64,000 bases of DNA, taken from NCBI GenBank assembly GCA_001464335.1, contig LNEV01000012.1, positions 56,206 to 120,205 on the forward strand, written 5' to 3'. The position numbers were made by a program, and so were the translations under genes. Within the stretch, counting starts at the first letter, position 1; each line of letters begins with the position of its first letter. Source of the stretch: Rhizobiales bacterium Ga0077545 (GTDB lineage: Bacteria > Pseudomonadota > Alphaproteobacteria > Rhizobiales > Methylopilaceae). Below, one piece after another: positions 34,878-44,771 of this stretch. The notes under the pieces were generated by a model that was not told where the DNA came from, did not search any database, and saw only the letters and a program-made list of their open reading frames with translations.

Positions 34878-35729
34878 ATGCTTTTACATATGCAAACATT
34901 GCGGGCAATGGCGGCGGCCGTGCTGCTTCTCGTGCCGATGGCGACGTGGGCCGCAGACGAGCCGGTCGTCCCAATTCCGAAGCTGCGCGGTTCGACGGTC
35001 GAGATCGTGCCCGAGCAGAAGGCGCCGCGCCGTGCCATCCGCTTCCTGACGAGTTCTGATTATCCGCCGTTCCAGTTCCTGAAGCCGGATCTCAATCCCG
35101 CGGGCTTCAACGTCGATCTCGCGCGCGCAATCTGCGACGAGCTGGATTACTCCTGCACGATCCAGGCGCTGAACTGGGACGAGCTTCTGCCGGCGCTGGA
35201 AAGCGGCAAGACGGATGCCATAATCGCAGGGCTGCGGCCGTCCGCGGATCTGCGCGGCAAAGCCGGTCTGACGCGGCCCTATTTCCGCCTGCCCGGACGC
35301 TTTGTCGTGAAAACCGGGGGGACGCCGCCGCCGATGACACCGGAAGGGCTTGCCGGAAAGAAGGTTGCGGTCGTCGCCGGCACCGCGCATGAAGCGTTTC
35401 TCAAGACCTATTTCCCGGAGGCGGAAGTCACCGGATTTCCCGACATGGAGCAGGCACGCACGGCGCTGAAGGACAGCAAGGCCGACGCTTTGTTTGCGGA
35501 TGGGGTGAGTCTGTCGCTCTGGCTGTCGGGCACGGAATCGGCCGATTGCTGCGCCTTCGCGGGCGGGCCTTATTACGAAAGCCATTTCTTCGGCGAGGGC
35601 CTCGTCGTCGCCGTCCGCAAATCGGACAATCGGCTGCGGCAGGACATCGACCGCGCGCTCGACGGCGTCGAGGAGAAGGGCGGTCTCGCCGATCTTTACC
35701 TGCGCTGGTTCCCCGTCGGGATATTCTGA
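34878..35729 (+). CDS. Periplasmic amino-acid-type ABC substrate-binding protein
   Basis: This 283-residue SBP_bac_3 protein has a signal peptide (LRAMAAAVLLLVPMATWAA, cleavage after WAA) and the family motif SDYPPFQFLKPDLNPAGFNV then DLARAICDEL. ALESGKTDAIIAGLRPS and LYLRWFP near the C-terminus also match. No permease or ATPase gene is adjacent, so it is an orphan binding protein or works with a transporter elsewhere. ATG 34878 or 34890 could be the start. Confidence 0.9.
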   Translation: MLLHMQTLRAMAAAVLLLVPMATWAADEPVVPIPKLRGSTVEIVPEQKAPRRAIRFLTSSDYPPFQFLKPDLNPAGFNVDLARAICDELDYSCTIQALNWDELLPALESGKTDAIIAGLRPSADLRGKAGLTRPYFRLPGRFVVKTGGTPPPMTPEGLAGKKVAVVAGTAHEAFLKTYFPEAEVTGFPDMEQARTALKDSKADALFADGVSLSLWLSGTESADCCAFAGGPYYESHFFGEGLVVAVRKSDNRLRQDIDRALDGVEEKGGLADLYLRWFPVGIF

Positions 35730-35798
35730 CACAGCCGGGATTTGACGGGGCGCGGCGTGGAACCTAGTTTCCGGCGCAATCTCAGGAGCCTCAGATCC

Positions 35799-37466
35799 AT
35801 GTCGTCCGGCATCTCGCCCGAACTCGTCGAACTCGCCCGTGTGTCGCCCGCCTGGCCTTTCGAGGAAGCGCGCAAACTTGTCGAGCGGATCGAGCGGCGC
35901 GGGCCGGGCAAGGGCTCGGTGCTTTTCGAGACCGGCTACGGCCCGTCCGGTCTGCCGCACATCGGCACGTTCGGAGAAGTGGCGCGCACGACCATGGTGC
36001 GCCACGCTTTCCGCACGCTCACCGAAGACAAGGTGCCGACGCGCCTCATCTGCTTCTCGGACGATATGGACGGGCTGCGCAAGGTTCCGGACAACGTGCC
36101 GAACCGCGAGGAGATGGCGGCGTTTCTCGGCAAGCCGCTGACGAAGGTGCCGGACCCGTTCGGAAGCCCCGAGGGCTCGTTCGGCGCGGCGAACAATGCG
36201 CGCCTGCGCGCCTTCCTCGACCGCTTCGGTTTCGACTACGAATTCGCCAGCGCGACCGATTACTACACGTCCGGACGTTTCGACGAGACGCTGCTGGCGA
36301 TGCTCGCGAAATACGACGAGGTGATGGACATCATCCTGCCGACGCTCGGCCCGGACCGGCGCGCGACCTATTCGCCGTTTCTTCCGGTCTGCCCGCGCAC
36401 GGGCATCGTGCTGCAGGTGCCGATGGTGGCGCGAGACGAGGCGGCGGGCACGATCACCTACATCGACCCGCAAACGAATGAGCGCGTCACGACACCCGTC
36501 ACCGGCGGGCGCGTGAAGTGCCAGTGGAAAGCGGACTGGGCCTTGCGCTGGGTTGCGCTCGATGTCGACTATGAGATGGCGGGCAAGGACCTCATCGACA
36601 GCGTGACCTTGTCCTCGAAGATCGCACGCGTCCTCGGCGGCGAGCCGCCGGAGGGGTTCAATTACGAGCTTTTCCTCGACGAGAAGGGCGGCAAGATTTC
36701 GAAGTCCAAGGGCAACGGCATCACCATCGAGGAATGGCTCCGCTATGCCTCGCCGGAAAGCCTCTCGCTCTTCATGTTCCAGAGCCCGCGCTCGGCCAAG
36801 AAGCTGCATTTCGATGTCATTCCGAGGAATGTCGACGACTACCTGACCTTCCTCGAAAAGTTTCCGGGCCAGGAGCTGAAGGACCGGCTGATGAACCCCG
36901 CCTGGCACCTGCATGCGGGCCATCCGCCGCCGGTCGAGCGCATCGGTTCCGAGGAGGTGCAATTGTCCTTCTCGATGCTGCTCAACATCGCGTCCGTGTC
37001 GAACGCGGAAACGCCGGACCAGATGTGGGGCTTCATCCGTCAATACGCGCCGGGCGTCGGTCCGGAGACGCATCCGCGTCTGGGCGCGCTCGTCGGCTAT
37101 GCGGTGGCTTACTACCACGACTTCGTGAAGCCGAAGAAAGTGTTCGAGACCCCCGACGAGACCGCGCAGGCGGCGCTGAAGGCGCTCGACGCGGCACTCG
37201 CCGCGCTGCCGCCCGACGCGACTTCCGACGTCATCCAGACCTCGGTCTACGATGTCGGCCGTACGCATTATCCGGACACATCCGGCAAGGCGAAGTCTCC
37301 GGACGGACGTCCCGGCGTGTCGCAGGCCTGGTTCGGCGTTCTGTACAAGACGCTGATCGGGCAGGAGCGGGGGCCGCGTTTCGGATCGTTTGTGGCCGTC
37401 TACGGCATCGAGGGCACGCGCGGCCTCATCGCCAAGGCGCTGAAGAACGAATTGGCCACCGCCTAA
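35799..37466 (+). CDS. lysK: Lysyl-tRNA synthetase, class I
   Basis: The 555-residue class I LysRS carries the HIGH-like signature in [13 protein letters not shown] and the KMSKS-like KISKSKGNG. It charges tRNA-Lys and, unlike the class II LysS of most bacteria, is shared with archaea and many alphaproteobacteria. The start [15 protein letters not shown] at 35799 follows CAGGAGCC; an in-frame ATG at 35742 adds an unrelated leader. Confidence 0.96.
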   Translation: MSSGISPELVELARVSPAWPFEEARKLVERIERRGPGKGSVLFETGYGPSGLPHIGTFGEVARTTMVRHAFRTLTEDKVPTRLICFSDDMDGLRKVPDNVPNREEMAAFLGKPLTKVPDPFGSPEGSFGAANNARLRAFLDRFGFDYEFASATDYYTSGRFDETLLAMLAKYDEVMDIILPTLGPDRRATYSPFLPVCPRTGIVLQVPMVARDEAAGTITYIDPQTNERVTTPVTGGRVKCQWKADWALRWVALDVDYEMAGKDLIDSVTLSSKIARVLGGEPPEGFNYELFLDEKGGKISKSKGNGITIEEWLRYASPESLSLFMFQSPRSAKKLHFDVIPRNVDDYLTFLEKFPGQELKDRLMNPAWHLHAGHPPPVERIGSEEVQLSFSMLLNIASVSNAETPDQMWGFIRQYAPGVGPETHPRLGALVGYAVAYYHDFVKPKKVFETPDETAQAALKALDAALAALPPDATSDVIQTSVYDVGRTHYPDTSGKAKSPDGRPGVSQAWFGVLYKTLIGQERGPRFGSFVAVYGIEGTRGLIAKALKNELATA

Positions 37467-37482
37467 TTCAGGATGAGGATCA

Positions 37483-37941
37483 ATGGCTGAACTGACCGTC
37501 TATCTCTCCGGCGAAATCCACACCGATTGGCGCGAGCAGATCGAGAACGGCGCGAAAGCGGCCGGCCTCGACATCGCGTTCACCGCGCCGGTGACAATCC
37601 ACGAGAATTCAGACGATTGCGGCGCCGTCATCCTCGGCGAGGAGGACAAACCCTTCTGGCGCGACCACAAGGGCGCAAAGATCAACGCCATCCGCACGCG
37701 CACGCTCATCGGCAAGGCCGATGTCGCGGTCGTCCGGTTCGGCGACAAATACAAGCAGTGGAACGCGGCGTTCGACGCCGGCATTGCCTATGCGCTCGGA
37801 AAATCCCTGATCGTTCTGCACGATGCGTCGCTGACCCATCCGCTCAAGGAGGTCGACGGGGCGGCTCTTGCGGTGGCCGAGACGCCCGATCAGATCGTCC
37901 AGATCCTGCGCTATGTGCTGACGGGCGATCTGCCCCGCTGA
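37483..37941 (+). CDS. ytoQ: YtoQ family protein
   Basis: The 152-residue product MAELTVYLSGEIHTDWREQI onward contains GKADVAVVRFGDKYKQWNAAFDA and ALGKSLIVLHD. This is a nucleoside 2-deoxyribosyltransferase-like Rossmann pattern typical of YtoQ. The enzymatic role of the family is not established. It follows lysK by 16 bp and is probably co-transcribed. Confidence 0.88.
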   Translation: MAELTVYLSGEIHTDWREQIENGAKAAGLDIAFTAPVTIHENSDDCGAVILGEEDKPFWRDHKGAKINAIRTRTLIGKADVAVVRFGDKYKQWNAAFDAGIAYALGKSLIVLHDASLTHPLKEVDGAALAVAETPDQIVQILRYVLTGDLPR

Positions 37942-37945
37942 ATTC

Positions 37946-38569
37946 TTACTGGCTCGACCAGAGAATGCGCGCGATCCAGGTGACATCCGTCATCGGGATC
38001 GTGCGGTCGTCGTGTTCGGGGTTGAAGGAGCGCAACTCGATCAGCTTTTCGGTCTTGCGCACCAGTTCCTTCGCCAGCACCTCGCCGGAGCTTGTCTTTA
38101 CAACGACGCGGTCGCCGCGGCGCGGCTTGGCCGAGGGCGAGACGACGATGATGTCGCCCTTGCGGTAGAGCGGCAGCATGCTGTCGCCGGAAATCTCCAG
38201 CGCATAGGCGTGCTCGTCGTCGATGTCGGGAAGCGAGACTTCATCCCAGCCGCTGCCCGCCGGAAAACCGGCATCGCTGAAAAATCCGCCGCGTCCCGCC
38301 TGCGCGAGGCCGATCAGCGGAACGGTGCGGCTCGAGCCACGGCCCGCAACGACATCGAGAAAACTTTCGATCGACGCTCCGGTTGCCTGCAAAATCTTTG
38401 CAACCGATTCGGTCGAGGGCCAACGCGGCCGTCCGTCCGCTGCGATTCGTTTTGACTTGTTGAAGGTGGTGGGGTCGAGACCCGCTTTCTTTGCGAGGCC
38501 GGAAGCCGACATACCGTGCGTTTCGGCAAGCGTGTCGATCGCGTTCCAGATTCGAGAATGAGTGAGCAT
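37946..38569 (-). CDS. XRE/S24 LexA-like transcriptional repressor
   Basis: This 207-residue protein has an N-terminal helix-turn-helix (MSASGLAKKAGLDPTTFNKS) and a C-terminal S24 peptidase domain. The domain has the cleavage-type Ala-Gly in LAQAGRGG, the catalytic serine in ISGDSMLPLYRKGD and the lysine in RVVVKTSSGE. Such proteins are cleaved or modulated during stress and regulate themselves. The intergenic DNA on its 5' side (38570-38689) contains GTAggaattaGTAC-like symmetry but no proven operator. Confidence 0.9.
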   Translation of the reverse strand: MLTHSRIWNAIDTLAETHGMSASGLAKKAGLDPTTFNKSKRIAADGRPRWPSTESVAKILQATGASIESFLDVVAGRGSSRTVPLIGLAQAGRGGFFSDAGFPAGSGWDEVSLPDIDDEHAYALEISGDSMLPLYRKGDIIVVSPSAKPRRGDRVVVKTSSGEVLAKELVRKTEKLIELRSFNPEHDDRTIPMTDVTWIARILWSSQ

Positions 38570-38689
38570 CTACCGCCGCTGTCCCTAAAAAAGCACCGTA
38601 GGAATTAGTACCTTCGGGAAAGTTTGTCCAGTCCGCATTCGTCGCATGCTTGATCACTTTGTCGTCGCCCTCTAAAGCTCGCGCCCAGC

Positions 38690-39037
38690 ATGCAGGCACT
38701 TCTCATCTACAAGATCGTTCCCGCCGCGCTGTGGGATGCGGCCAAGCGCGATGGCGCGTTCACGGGCGCGCCGGTCGATCTCGCCGATGGCTACATCCAT
38801 TTCTCGACGGCGGAGCAGGCGTACGAGACGGCGGCAAAACATTTTGCCGGGCAGGCCGATCTTCTTCTGCTCGCGATCGATGTGCGTGCATTGACACCGG
38901 ATGATCTGAAGTGGGAGCCCTCGCGCGGCGGCGCGCTGTTTCCGCATCTTTATGCGCCGCTGCCTGTGTCCGCCGTGGTGTGGGAAAAGCCCTTGCCGTG
39001 GAACGGTGAACGTCATCTTTTTCCGGAGCTCGCATGA
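38690..39037 (+). CDS. DUF952 family protein
   Basis: The 115-residue product has the conserved YKIVPAALWDAAKRDGAFTG, DLADGYIHFSTAEQAYETA and FPHLYAPLPVSAVVWEKPL. DUF952 proteins are related to glutathione-S-transferase-like small proteins of unknown function and often sit before pyrD in alphaproteobacteria. It overlaps pyrD by 4 bp (ATGA). Confidence 0.92.
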   Translation: MQALLIYKIVPAALWDAAKRDGAFTGAPVDLADGYIHFSTAEQAYETAAKHFAGQADLLLLAIDVRALTPDDLKWEPSRGGALFPHLYAPLPVSAVVWEKPLPWNGERHLFPELA

Positions 39038-40116
39038 TCGGCGCGGCGTGGCCTTTCCTGCGCGGGGTGCTGCACGGCATGGATGCCGAGCGCGCGCACG
39101 ATCTCACGCTCGCCGCGCTCGAAAAATTTCCGCTGCCGCGCGCAATGCCGGATGATGCGCGCCTTGCGGTCGGCGCGTTCGGCCTGAATTTTCCGAACCC
39201 CGTCGGCATCGCGGCGGGCTTCGATAAAAATGTACGCGTTCCCGATGCGCTGCTCGGGCTCGGTTTCGGGTTTGTGGAAGCAGGCTCGCTGACGCCTCTG
39301 CCGCAGGCGGGAAATCCGAAGCCGCGCGTGTTTCGACTTCCCGAGGATGAGGGCGTCGTCAATCGCCTCGGCTTCAACAATGACGGCCATGAGGCGGCGC
39401 TTGCGCGCGTCAGGGCACGTGTCGGACGGCCCGGAATTTTCGGCATCAATATCGGCGCGAACAAGGATGCCGCCGACCGCGCGGAAGATTACGCGAAGGG
39501 CGTGCGCGTCTTCGCGCCTTACGCCGATTATCTGACGATCAACATTTCCTCGCCGAACACGCCCGGGCTGCGCGATCTTCAGGCAAGATCCGCGCTCGAC
39601 GATCTTTTGGCGCGCGCGCTTGGTGCGCGCGATGACGCGGCCGTGCGGCGTCCGGTTCTGCTCAAGCTCGCGCCCGATCTTGCGCTCGACGATCTCGACG
39701 ATGCGGTGCAGGTCGCGCTGTCGCGCGGGATCGACGGCTTCATCGTCTCCAACACGACGCTGGCGCGGCCCGCGAATCTCCGAAGTGCGGCGAAGACGGA
39801 AACGGGCGGCCTGTCCGGTGCGCCGCTGCTGCGCCGCGCGACCTGGATGCTTGCGCAGACCGCTTTGCGCGTGGAGGGCAAGGTGCCGCTGGTCGGTGTC
39901 GGCGGCATCGCTTCGGCGGAAGGCGCGCTCGCCAAGGTCCGCGCCGGCGCGAGCCTGATCCAGATCTATTCCGGCCTCACCTACAAGGGGCCCGGTCTCG
40001 TTTCCGAGATCAAGAGCGGCCTTCTGGCGGAACTCCTGCGTGAGAAGCTCGACAGCGTTGCGCCGCTTGTCGGCAGAGACATGGCGGCGATCGCGGCGGA
40101 TGGCCCCGGCGAATGA
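39034..40116 (+). CDS. pyrD: Dihydroorotate dehydrogenase (quinone), class 2
   Basis: The 360-residue enzyme has an N-terminal membrane-association helix (LRGVLHGMDAERAHDLTLAA). The FMN/orotate segments NPVGIAAGFDKN and NRLGFNNDG, the catalytic-serine region NISSPNTPGLRDLQ and the C-terminal phosphate-binding VGVGGIASAEGA, then IQIYSGLTYKGPGL, all fit. It oxidises dihydroorotate to orotate and passes electrons to quinone. Translation is coupled to the DUF952 gene. Confidence 0.96.
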   Translation: MIGAAWPFLRGVLHGMDAERAHDLTLAALEKFPLPRAMPDDARLAVGAFGLNFPNPVGIAAGFDKNVRVPDALLGLGFGFVEAGSLTPLPQAGNPKPRVFRLPEDEGVVNRLGFNNDGHEAALARVRARVGRPGIFGINIGANKDAADRAEDYAKGVRVFAPYADYLTINISSPNTPGLRDLQARSALDDLLARALGARDDAAVRRPVLLKLAPDLALDDLDDAVQVALSRGIDGFIVSNTTLARPANLRSAAKTETGGLSGAPLLRRATWMLAQTALRVEGKVPLVGVGGIASAEGALAKVRAGASLIQIYSGLTYKGPGLVSEIKSGLLAELLREKLDSVAPLVGRDMAAIAADGPGE

Positions 40117-40119
40117 CGC

Positions 40120-40485
40120 TCAGCGCTTGCCCGCATTGACGAGGCGCATCAGAAGCCAGATCGGGAACACGATCACCGCACCCATCAGGAACCAGCGCAG
40201 CACCGTGCTCAGCGCGTCCCAGATGTTTTCGAAGAAACTGTAGAACAGGTCTTCCAGCGCGCGCAGGATCGCCATGGCATCAAGGCCCAGCACCGCGAGC
40301 ACGACGCCGATCACGATCGACAGCATGGCCAGCTTGACGAGAACCCAGAGCGGCGAGCCGCCGAAGAAGCGCGTCAGCGGATCGGGCCTCCGGGGCTCGG
40401 TGCGCGGCGGTTCGGTGCGGGCTGTGTCGGGCCGCGGCGGCGGGTTGTTGATGGGCGCGGCGGTGTCAGGCGGCAGATCGGTCAT
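40120..40485 (-). CDS. Membrane protein of the DUF6460 type
   Basis: The 121-residue protein has a Pro/Arg-rich N-terminus (residues 1-40), two transmembrane helices (VLVKLAMLSIVIGVVLAVLG and WFLMGAVIVFPIWLLMRLV) and an acidic amphipathic stretch between. It resembles the DUF6460 proteins of Hyphomicrobiales; the name is from memory. The function is unknown. It is convergent with pyrD with 3 bp between stops. Confidence 0.65.
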   Translation of the reverse strand: MTDLPPDTAAPINNPPPRPDTARTEPPRTEPRRPDPLTRFFGGSPLWVLVKLAMLSIVIGVVLAVLGLDAMAILRALEDLFYSFFENIWDALSTVLRWFLMGAVIVFPIWLLMRLVNAGKR

Positions 40486-40531
40486 GATGCGCCGTGTCTA
40501 GCACAGTCGGCCGCGCGGCCCTAGGGCCGCG

Positions 40532-42859
40532 CTAATAGGGTTTCTGCAGGGCGCTGACGTTCGTGCGTCCGCTCGCGGGCGCATCCCAGCCCTGCTCGGG
40601 CGCGGCGACATTGTTGGCCTCCGGCTGCGACGCCTTGGGCCGCCATGTGTCGGCGGTGATGCGCAAAGCGGTGACGCGCTCGGGATCGAGCTTTGCCGAG
40701 ATCTGGTCGCGCTTGGCCGCCGCGTCCTTGTCGCCCTGCGCGGCCGCAAGCGCGAACCACAGATAGGACTGCGCGAAATCCTGCGTCGTGGACAGGCCCT
40801 TGGCATAGAAGATGCCGAGATTGTACTGACTGTCCTTCACGCCGTAATCCGCCGCCTTGCGGAACCAGTCGAACGCCGCGGCGAGATCGGGTTCGCCGAG
40901 CCCGCCTTCGGCATAGATGACGCCGACATTGTGCATGGCCTGCACGTTTCCGGCCTGCGCCGCCTTCTCGTAGAGATCGCGCGCCTGCGGCAGATCCTTG
41001 GGAGCGCCCATGCCCTTTTCGAGCATGCTGGCGAGCCGGTACTGCGCGGGAGCAAGCCCCTGATCGGCGGCGTAGCGGAACCATTGCAGGGCCAGAGCCT
41101 GATCGCGCTCCACGCCGCGTCCCTCGGCAAAGCGCATGGCGACTTCATGTTGCGCTGCGGCATCGCCCGATTGCGCAAGCTGGCGAAGCTGCGCGCCGCC
41201 GATTGCCTCGGGGAGAGCCGGATATTCGACCATCGGCGCGGCAATGGAACCCGTAACGACAGGCTCGTCCTGACCGAAATTCTGCGCGCCGGAAACCGGC
41301 TCCGTCGAAAACAGGTTCGACAGGGCCTGCTGCGTCCCGGGAGGAACGGGCACGGGAGGTATGACGCGCGTCGGCGCGGCCGCAAGCTTCGGCTCCGGCG
41401 CAACGGCGGCGACTTCCTGCGAGGTCATCAGGCTGTCGAGGAGGCGGCTCGATCCGGCATAGATGCCGAGAACGAGCACGGCCGCGGCCGTGCCGGTGAG
41501 AAGAACGCGCTTAAACGCCCCGCGCTTCGCGGGCTTCGCCGCCTGGGGGTCCGGCAATGGATGCGACGCGCGTGGGGCGTGCGTTCCGGCCGGGCGGTAT
41601 TTGATGGCGGGTTCGGCCTCGCCCTCGGTCGAGCGGCGCGCGGCGGCGATGAAGCGGCGGCGTTCGGGCGTTGCGCTGTTGACGCGCGGCCCGAGATTGA
41701 GCGGCTCTTCCTCGGCGCTGTCTTCCATGGCCCGGCGCGCGGCTTCGCGCACACGCAGGGTGATGTTGGGTTCCGGCTCGGCTGCGGGGGCATTCGCGGG
41801 CGTCGGTGCCTCGGCGCCGGAGAACGCGGGTGCGGCGCGCATCATCGGCGCGGGCGCGGGCTCTGCGGCTGCGAGCGTCTCGGGAAGGATGACCGGCCTG
41901 TGTCCATGACGCTCCGGCAGGCGGCTTGCGACATGTTCGAGCGTCGCGCGCACGGCGTCGAGAAGATCGCGCGTCCGGCGTTCGGATTCGGAGGTTTCGG
42001 TGCGCAGTTCGGCAAGGCCGCGCGCGACTTCCTCGATCTTGGAGTTGGTGCCGGCCTCGAGGTCGTGGAGGCGCGTCTGTACGATATAAGCGGCCGCCGC
42101 TTCTGCGGCCTCGACGGGCGTCTTCGCCTCGTCGAGAAGGCGGCGCACTTCGCCGAGCGAGGATTCGAGCGTCTGGAACGTCTGCTCGGCCCGGGCCTCG
42201 AACCGCGCGACGAAGCGCTCGAAGCTTGCTTCCATCTGCGCGCCGCGATCGTGCATCTCGGTGTGGCGCGCTGCGTCGCGGTGCACCACTTCGGGGCGTG
42301 CGTCGTCGCGGCGAAGGTCGTCCCGACGCATGTCGGGCTGGAGCATGTCCCAGCGAGGAATGTCCCGGCGGTCCATGCCGGTGTGCTGCGGCTCGCTGTG
42401 CGATGCCGACGGCACGGGGCGCGGCTCCTGCGCGACGGGACGTAAATCGGAAAAGGCGCGCGCAGCTTCGGGATGTGCATCCCGGCGGCTGTCGAGTTCG
42501 CGCTGGCGTTCCATGATCTCGGCAACCGCCGAACTGAGCGGCCCGCGCACGGACGCGTCAGGCGCAATGGGTCCCGAAAAGCGGCTCATGACCGAACGCA
42601 TACCCTCGCGGTCCTCGGCTTCGCGCTGACGGCGCGCGGCGAGACGGTTCGAGGCGATGCTTTCAAGTGTCGGAGACATATCGTTCGAAACGGGCGCGCC
42701 GGTGGGCGCGGCCTGCGTGTCGGCAGCCTTCAGGGCGGACGGCTTGGCGGGAGACGGCTGATCCTTCAGCCAGTCCGCGATCTCGTCCATCTTCTTCCTG
42801 ATTTCGGACTCGTTGAACCTCATGTCCCGGTTCGCCACCTGCCGTTTGAGGGCTGTCAT
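40532..42859 (-). CDS. PodJ-like protein with Sel1 repeats
   Basis: The 775-residue product starts at ATG 42859, preceded by AGGAGACC. The N-terminal 450 residues are charged and rich in Arg/Glu with coiled-coil potential. A single transmembrane helix follows (VLLTGTAAAVLVLGIYAG), then a C-terminal set of Sel1 repeats: QLRQLAQSGDAAAQHEVAMR, ALQWFRYAADQGLAPAQYRL, ARDLYEKAAQAGNVQAMHNV, AFDWFRKAADYGVKDSQYNL. This architecture matches PodJ-type polarity factors that organise the old cell pole in alphaproteobacteria. The PodJ equivalence is inferred. Confidence 0.8.
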   Translation of the reverse strand: MTALKRQVANRDMRFNESEIRKKMDEIADWLKDQPSPAKPSALKAADTQAAPTGAPVSNDMSPTLESIASNRLAARRQREAEDREGMRSVMSRFSGPIAPDASVRGPLSSAVAEIMERQRELDSRRDAHPEAARAFSDLRPVAQEPRPVPSASHSEPQHTGMDRRDIPRWDMLQPDMRRDDLRRDDARPEVVHRDAARHTEMHDRGAQMEASFERFVARFEARAEQTFQTLESSLGEVRRLLDEAKTPVEAAEAAAAYIVQTRLHDLEAGTNSKIEEVARGLAELRTETSESERRTRDLLDAVRATLEHVASRLPERHGHRPVILPETLAAAEPAPAPMMRAAPAFSGAEAPTPANAPAAEPEPNITLRVREAARRAMEDSAEEEPLNLGPRVNSATPERRRFIAAARRSTEGEAEPAIKYRPAGTHAPRASHPLPDPQAAKPAKRGAFKRVLLTGTAAAVLVLGIYAGSSRLLDSLMTSQEVAAVAPEPKLAAAPTRVIPPVPVPPGTQQALSNLFSTEPVSGAQNFGQDEPVVTGSIAAPMVEYPALPEAIGGAQLRQLAQSGDAAAQHEVAMRFAEGRGVERDQALALQWFRYAADQGLAPAQYRLASMLEKGMGAPKDLPQARDLYEKAAQAGNVQAMHNVGVIYAEGGLGEPDLAAAFDWFRKAADYGVKDSQYNLGIFYAKGLSTTQDFAQSYLWFALAAAQGDKDAAAKRDQISAKLDPERVTALRITADTWRPKASQPEANNVAAPEQGWDAPASGRTNVSALQKPY

Positions 42860-43114
42860 TCGAGGTCTCCTGTGGCTTGCGAGGGCTGCCCCTCGCACGG
42901 CCGGGGCGGATAGCCCGGCGACTGACCCCGAAGGTCCCCCATACCGCACTCCAACCCATACCCAGCTTCCGCCGATCATGGTAAAGATCGGGTTAACCTC
43001 GGCTTTTTCGGCTGGCTCCGAGCGCGCGATTTTTCGCCGCCGGAGCATGGGTCTTTTTGCGGCTCCGCGCGTTCTAGAGAGAGCGGCAAGATTGCTGCGC
43101 ACGGGAGACATTCG

Positions 43115-43513
43115 ATGAAATACGCGCTTGCTGTTCTGGCCCTCGCGGCACTTCCGGCCACGGCTGTCGCGCAAACCCCGGTGGACGACGCGCGTTTCCA
43201 GATCGAGCGCAGCGGCGACCAGATCATCCGCCTCGACAAGCAGACGGGCACGATCTCGACATGCTCGCCCGACGGAACGCAGCTCGATTGCCGCATGAGC
43301 GCCGACGAGCGCGCGGCGCTGAATGAGGAAATCGAGCGCCTGAGCGCCGAACTTCAGGCGCTGAAGGGTGGCGATGCGACGATCAAAAAATCCGACGACA
43401 CGGTGACGCTTAAACTGCCGACCGAAGCGGAAATCCGCACCATGTTCGGCTATATCGAGGAAGCATTCCGCAAGATCTACGATGCCGTCGTGGGCCTCGC
43501 CAGCAAGGCCTGA
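43115..43513 (+). CDS. Secreted hypothetical protein
   Basis: The 132-residue product has a signal peptide (YALAVLALAALPATAVAQ, cleavage after VAQ near residue 20). A short Cys-containing segment (TISTCSPDGTQLDCRM) could form a disulfide, and a coiled-coil-like helix follows (DERAALNEEIERLSAELQAL). It is common as an uncharacterised protein in Hyphomicrobiales. It precedes yjbQ by 2 bp. Confidence 0.75.
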   Translation: MKYALAVLALAALPATAVAQTPVDDARFQIERSGDQIIRLDKQTGTISTCSPDGTQLDCRMSADERAALNEEIERLSAELQALKGGDATIKKSDDTVTLKLPTEAEIRTMFGYIEEAFRKIYDAVVGLASKA

Positions 43514-43515
43514 TC

Positions 43516-43986
43516 GTGCCGAAGACCGACGATGTGAGGTTGCATTACGAGGAGGCCGTCGCCTCTCCGCTGCAATTGCGGCGGGGTCATCTTTCCGTCG
43601 AGACACGAGGTAAGGGCTTCATCGATCTGACGGGCACGGTCGGCGACTGGCTCAAGGGCGCCGAGGCGAAGGAGGGGCTCCTCACTCTGTTCGTGCGCCA
43701 CACCTCGGCCTCGCTCGCCGTTCAGGAGAACACCGATCCGGACGTGCTGGCCGATTTGCTCGACGTGCTTGAGCGCCTTGCGCCGCAGGGCGCTTCCTAC
43801 CGCCACAGCCTCGAAGGGCCGGACGACATGCCGGCCCATGTGAAGGCCATGCTGACGACGACATCGCTTTCGGTCCCGGTGGTCGGAGGCCGCCTTGGCA
43901 TTGGCACATGGCAGGCGATTTATCTCATCGAGCATCGCCGCGCGCCGCATCTGCGGGATATTTCCTTGATCTTTCTGGGCATATAA
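43516..43986 (+). CDS. YjbQ family protein (UPF0047, secondary thiamine-phosphate synthase type)
   Basis: The 156-residue product has GLLTLFVRHTSASLAVQENT, the family signature with the conserved His and Asn. The block near YRHSLEGPDDMPAHVKAML and the C-terminal GTWQAIYLIEHRRAPHLRDI also match. YjbQ proteins can weakly make thiamine phosphate, but their main role is not settled. The start is GTG 43516. Confidence 0.92.
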   Translation: MPKTDDVRLHYEEAVASPLQLRRGHLSVETRGKGFIDLTGTVGDWLKGAEAKEGLLTLFVRHTSASLAVQENTDPDVLADLLDVLERLAPQGASYRHSLEGPDDMPAHVKAMLTTTSLSVPVVGGRLGIGTWQAIYLIEHRRAPHLRDISLIFLGI

Positions 43987-44080
43987 ATTTAATCCCTTGC
44001 CACGATCATTCCTCCTTCCGGATGTAACTCAGGGTTGTGCTCCGGTTTCCGTGGCCCCGTGTGCTGAAAGTGCTCCGACT

Positions 44081-44752
44081 GTGGCGAACCCAATCAAACA
44101 TCGTTTTGTGGTTGCGGACGATCACCCGCTGTTTCGTGGCGCGCTGCGCTCCGCCATCCTCGGCGCGTTCCAGGATGCGGAGATTTCCGAAGCCGGGTCC
44201 ATCGAGGAACTGGTGATCGAACTCGACCGGGTTCCGGAGATGGACCTGATCCTGCTCGACCTGTCGATGCCGAATGTGCGCGGATTTTCGGGGCTTCTTC
44301 TGCTGAGGGCGCAATATCCGGGCATTCCCGTCGTCGTGGTCTCCGCGCATGAAGAACTGAACGTGGTGCGCCGCTCGATGGAATTCGGCGCGTCCGGTTT
44401 CATTCCCAAGACGACCGATGTCGAAAAAATGCGCGACGCCATCCGCGTCGTTCTCGAAGGCGGCACCTGGACGCCGCCCGATTTCGATCTGAAGGCGGTT
44501 ACGGACGACGATACGTCGGCTTTGGTCCGCCGCCTCGCAACGCTGACGCCGCAGCAGGTGCGCGTTCTCATGATGCTGTCGGGTGGGCTTCTCAACAAGC
44601 AGATCGCCTACGAGCTGAATGTGTCGGAAGCGACGGTGAAGGCCCATGTCTCGGCCATTCTGCAGAAGCTCGGCGTCGACAGCCGCACCCAGGCCGTCAT
44701 TGCGGCCTCCCGCATCGAAGCGGGGCAGTGGGCCGACATCAACATGAACTGA
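44081..44752 (+). CDS. LuxR-type response regulator (CrbR-like)
   Basis: From GTG 44081 the product has 223 residues. The receiver domain has FVVADDHPLFRGAL and phospho-acceptor Asp60 (LILLDLSMPN). The C-terminal LuxR helix-turn-helix has LTPQQVRVLMMLSGGLLNKQ then SEATVKAHVSAILQKLGV. A TTG start at 43997 is possible but lacks support. It is convergent with a symporter-type hybrid kinase; such pairs (CrbS/CrbR) control acetyl-CoA synthetase and acetate use in Vibrio and Pseudomonas. The pairing is inferred from proximity. Confidence 0.88.
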   Translation: MANPIKHRFVVADDHPLFRGALRSAILGAFQDAEISEAGSIEELVIELDRVPEMDLILLDLSMPNVRGFSGLLLLRAQYPGIPVVVVSAHEELNVVRRSMEFGASGFIPKTTDVEKMRDAIRVVLEGGTWTPPDFDLKAVTDDDTSALVRRLATLTPQQVRVLMMLSGGLLNKQIAYELNVSEATVKAHVSAILQKLGVDSRTQAVIAASRIEAGQWADINMN

Positions 44753-44771
44753 CGCCTTTACCTGCCCGTCC

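Noticed and set aside
40931..42445. Long rightward open frame of 504 codons opposite the PodJ-like gene
   Set aside because: It is an antisense artefact of GC-rich coding DNA with no recognisable domain.
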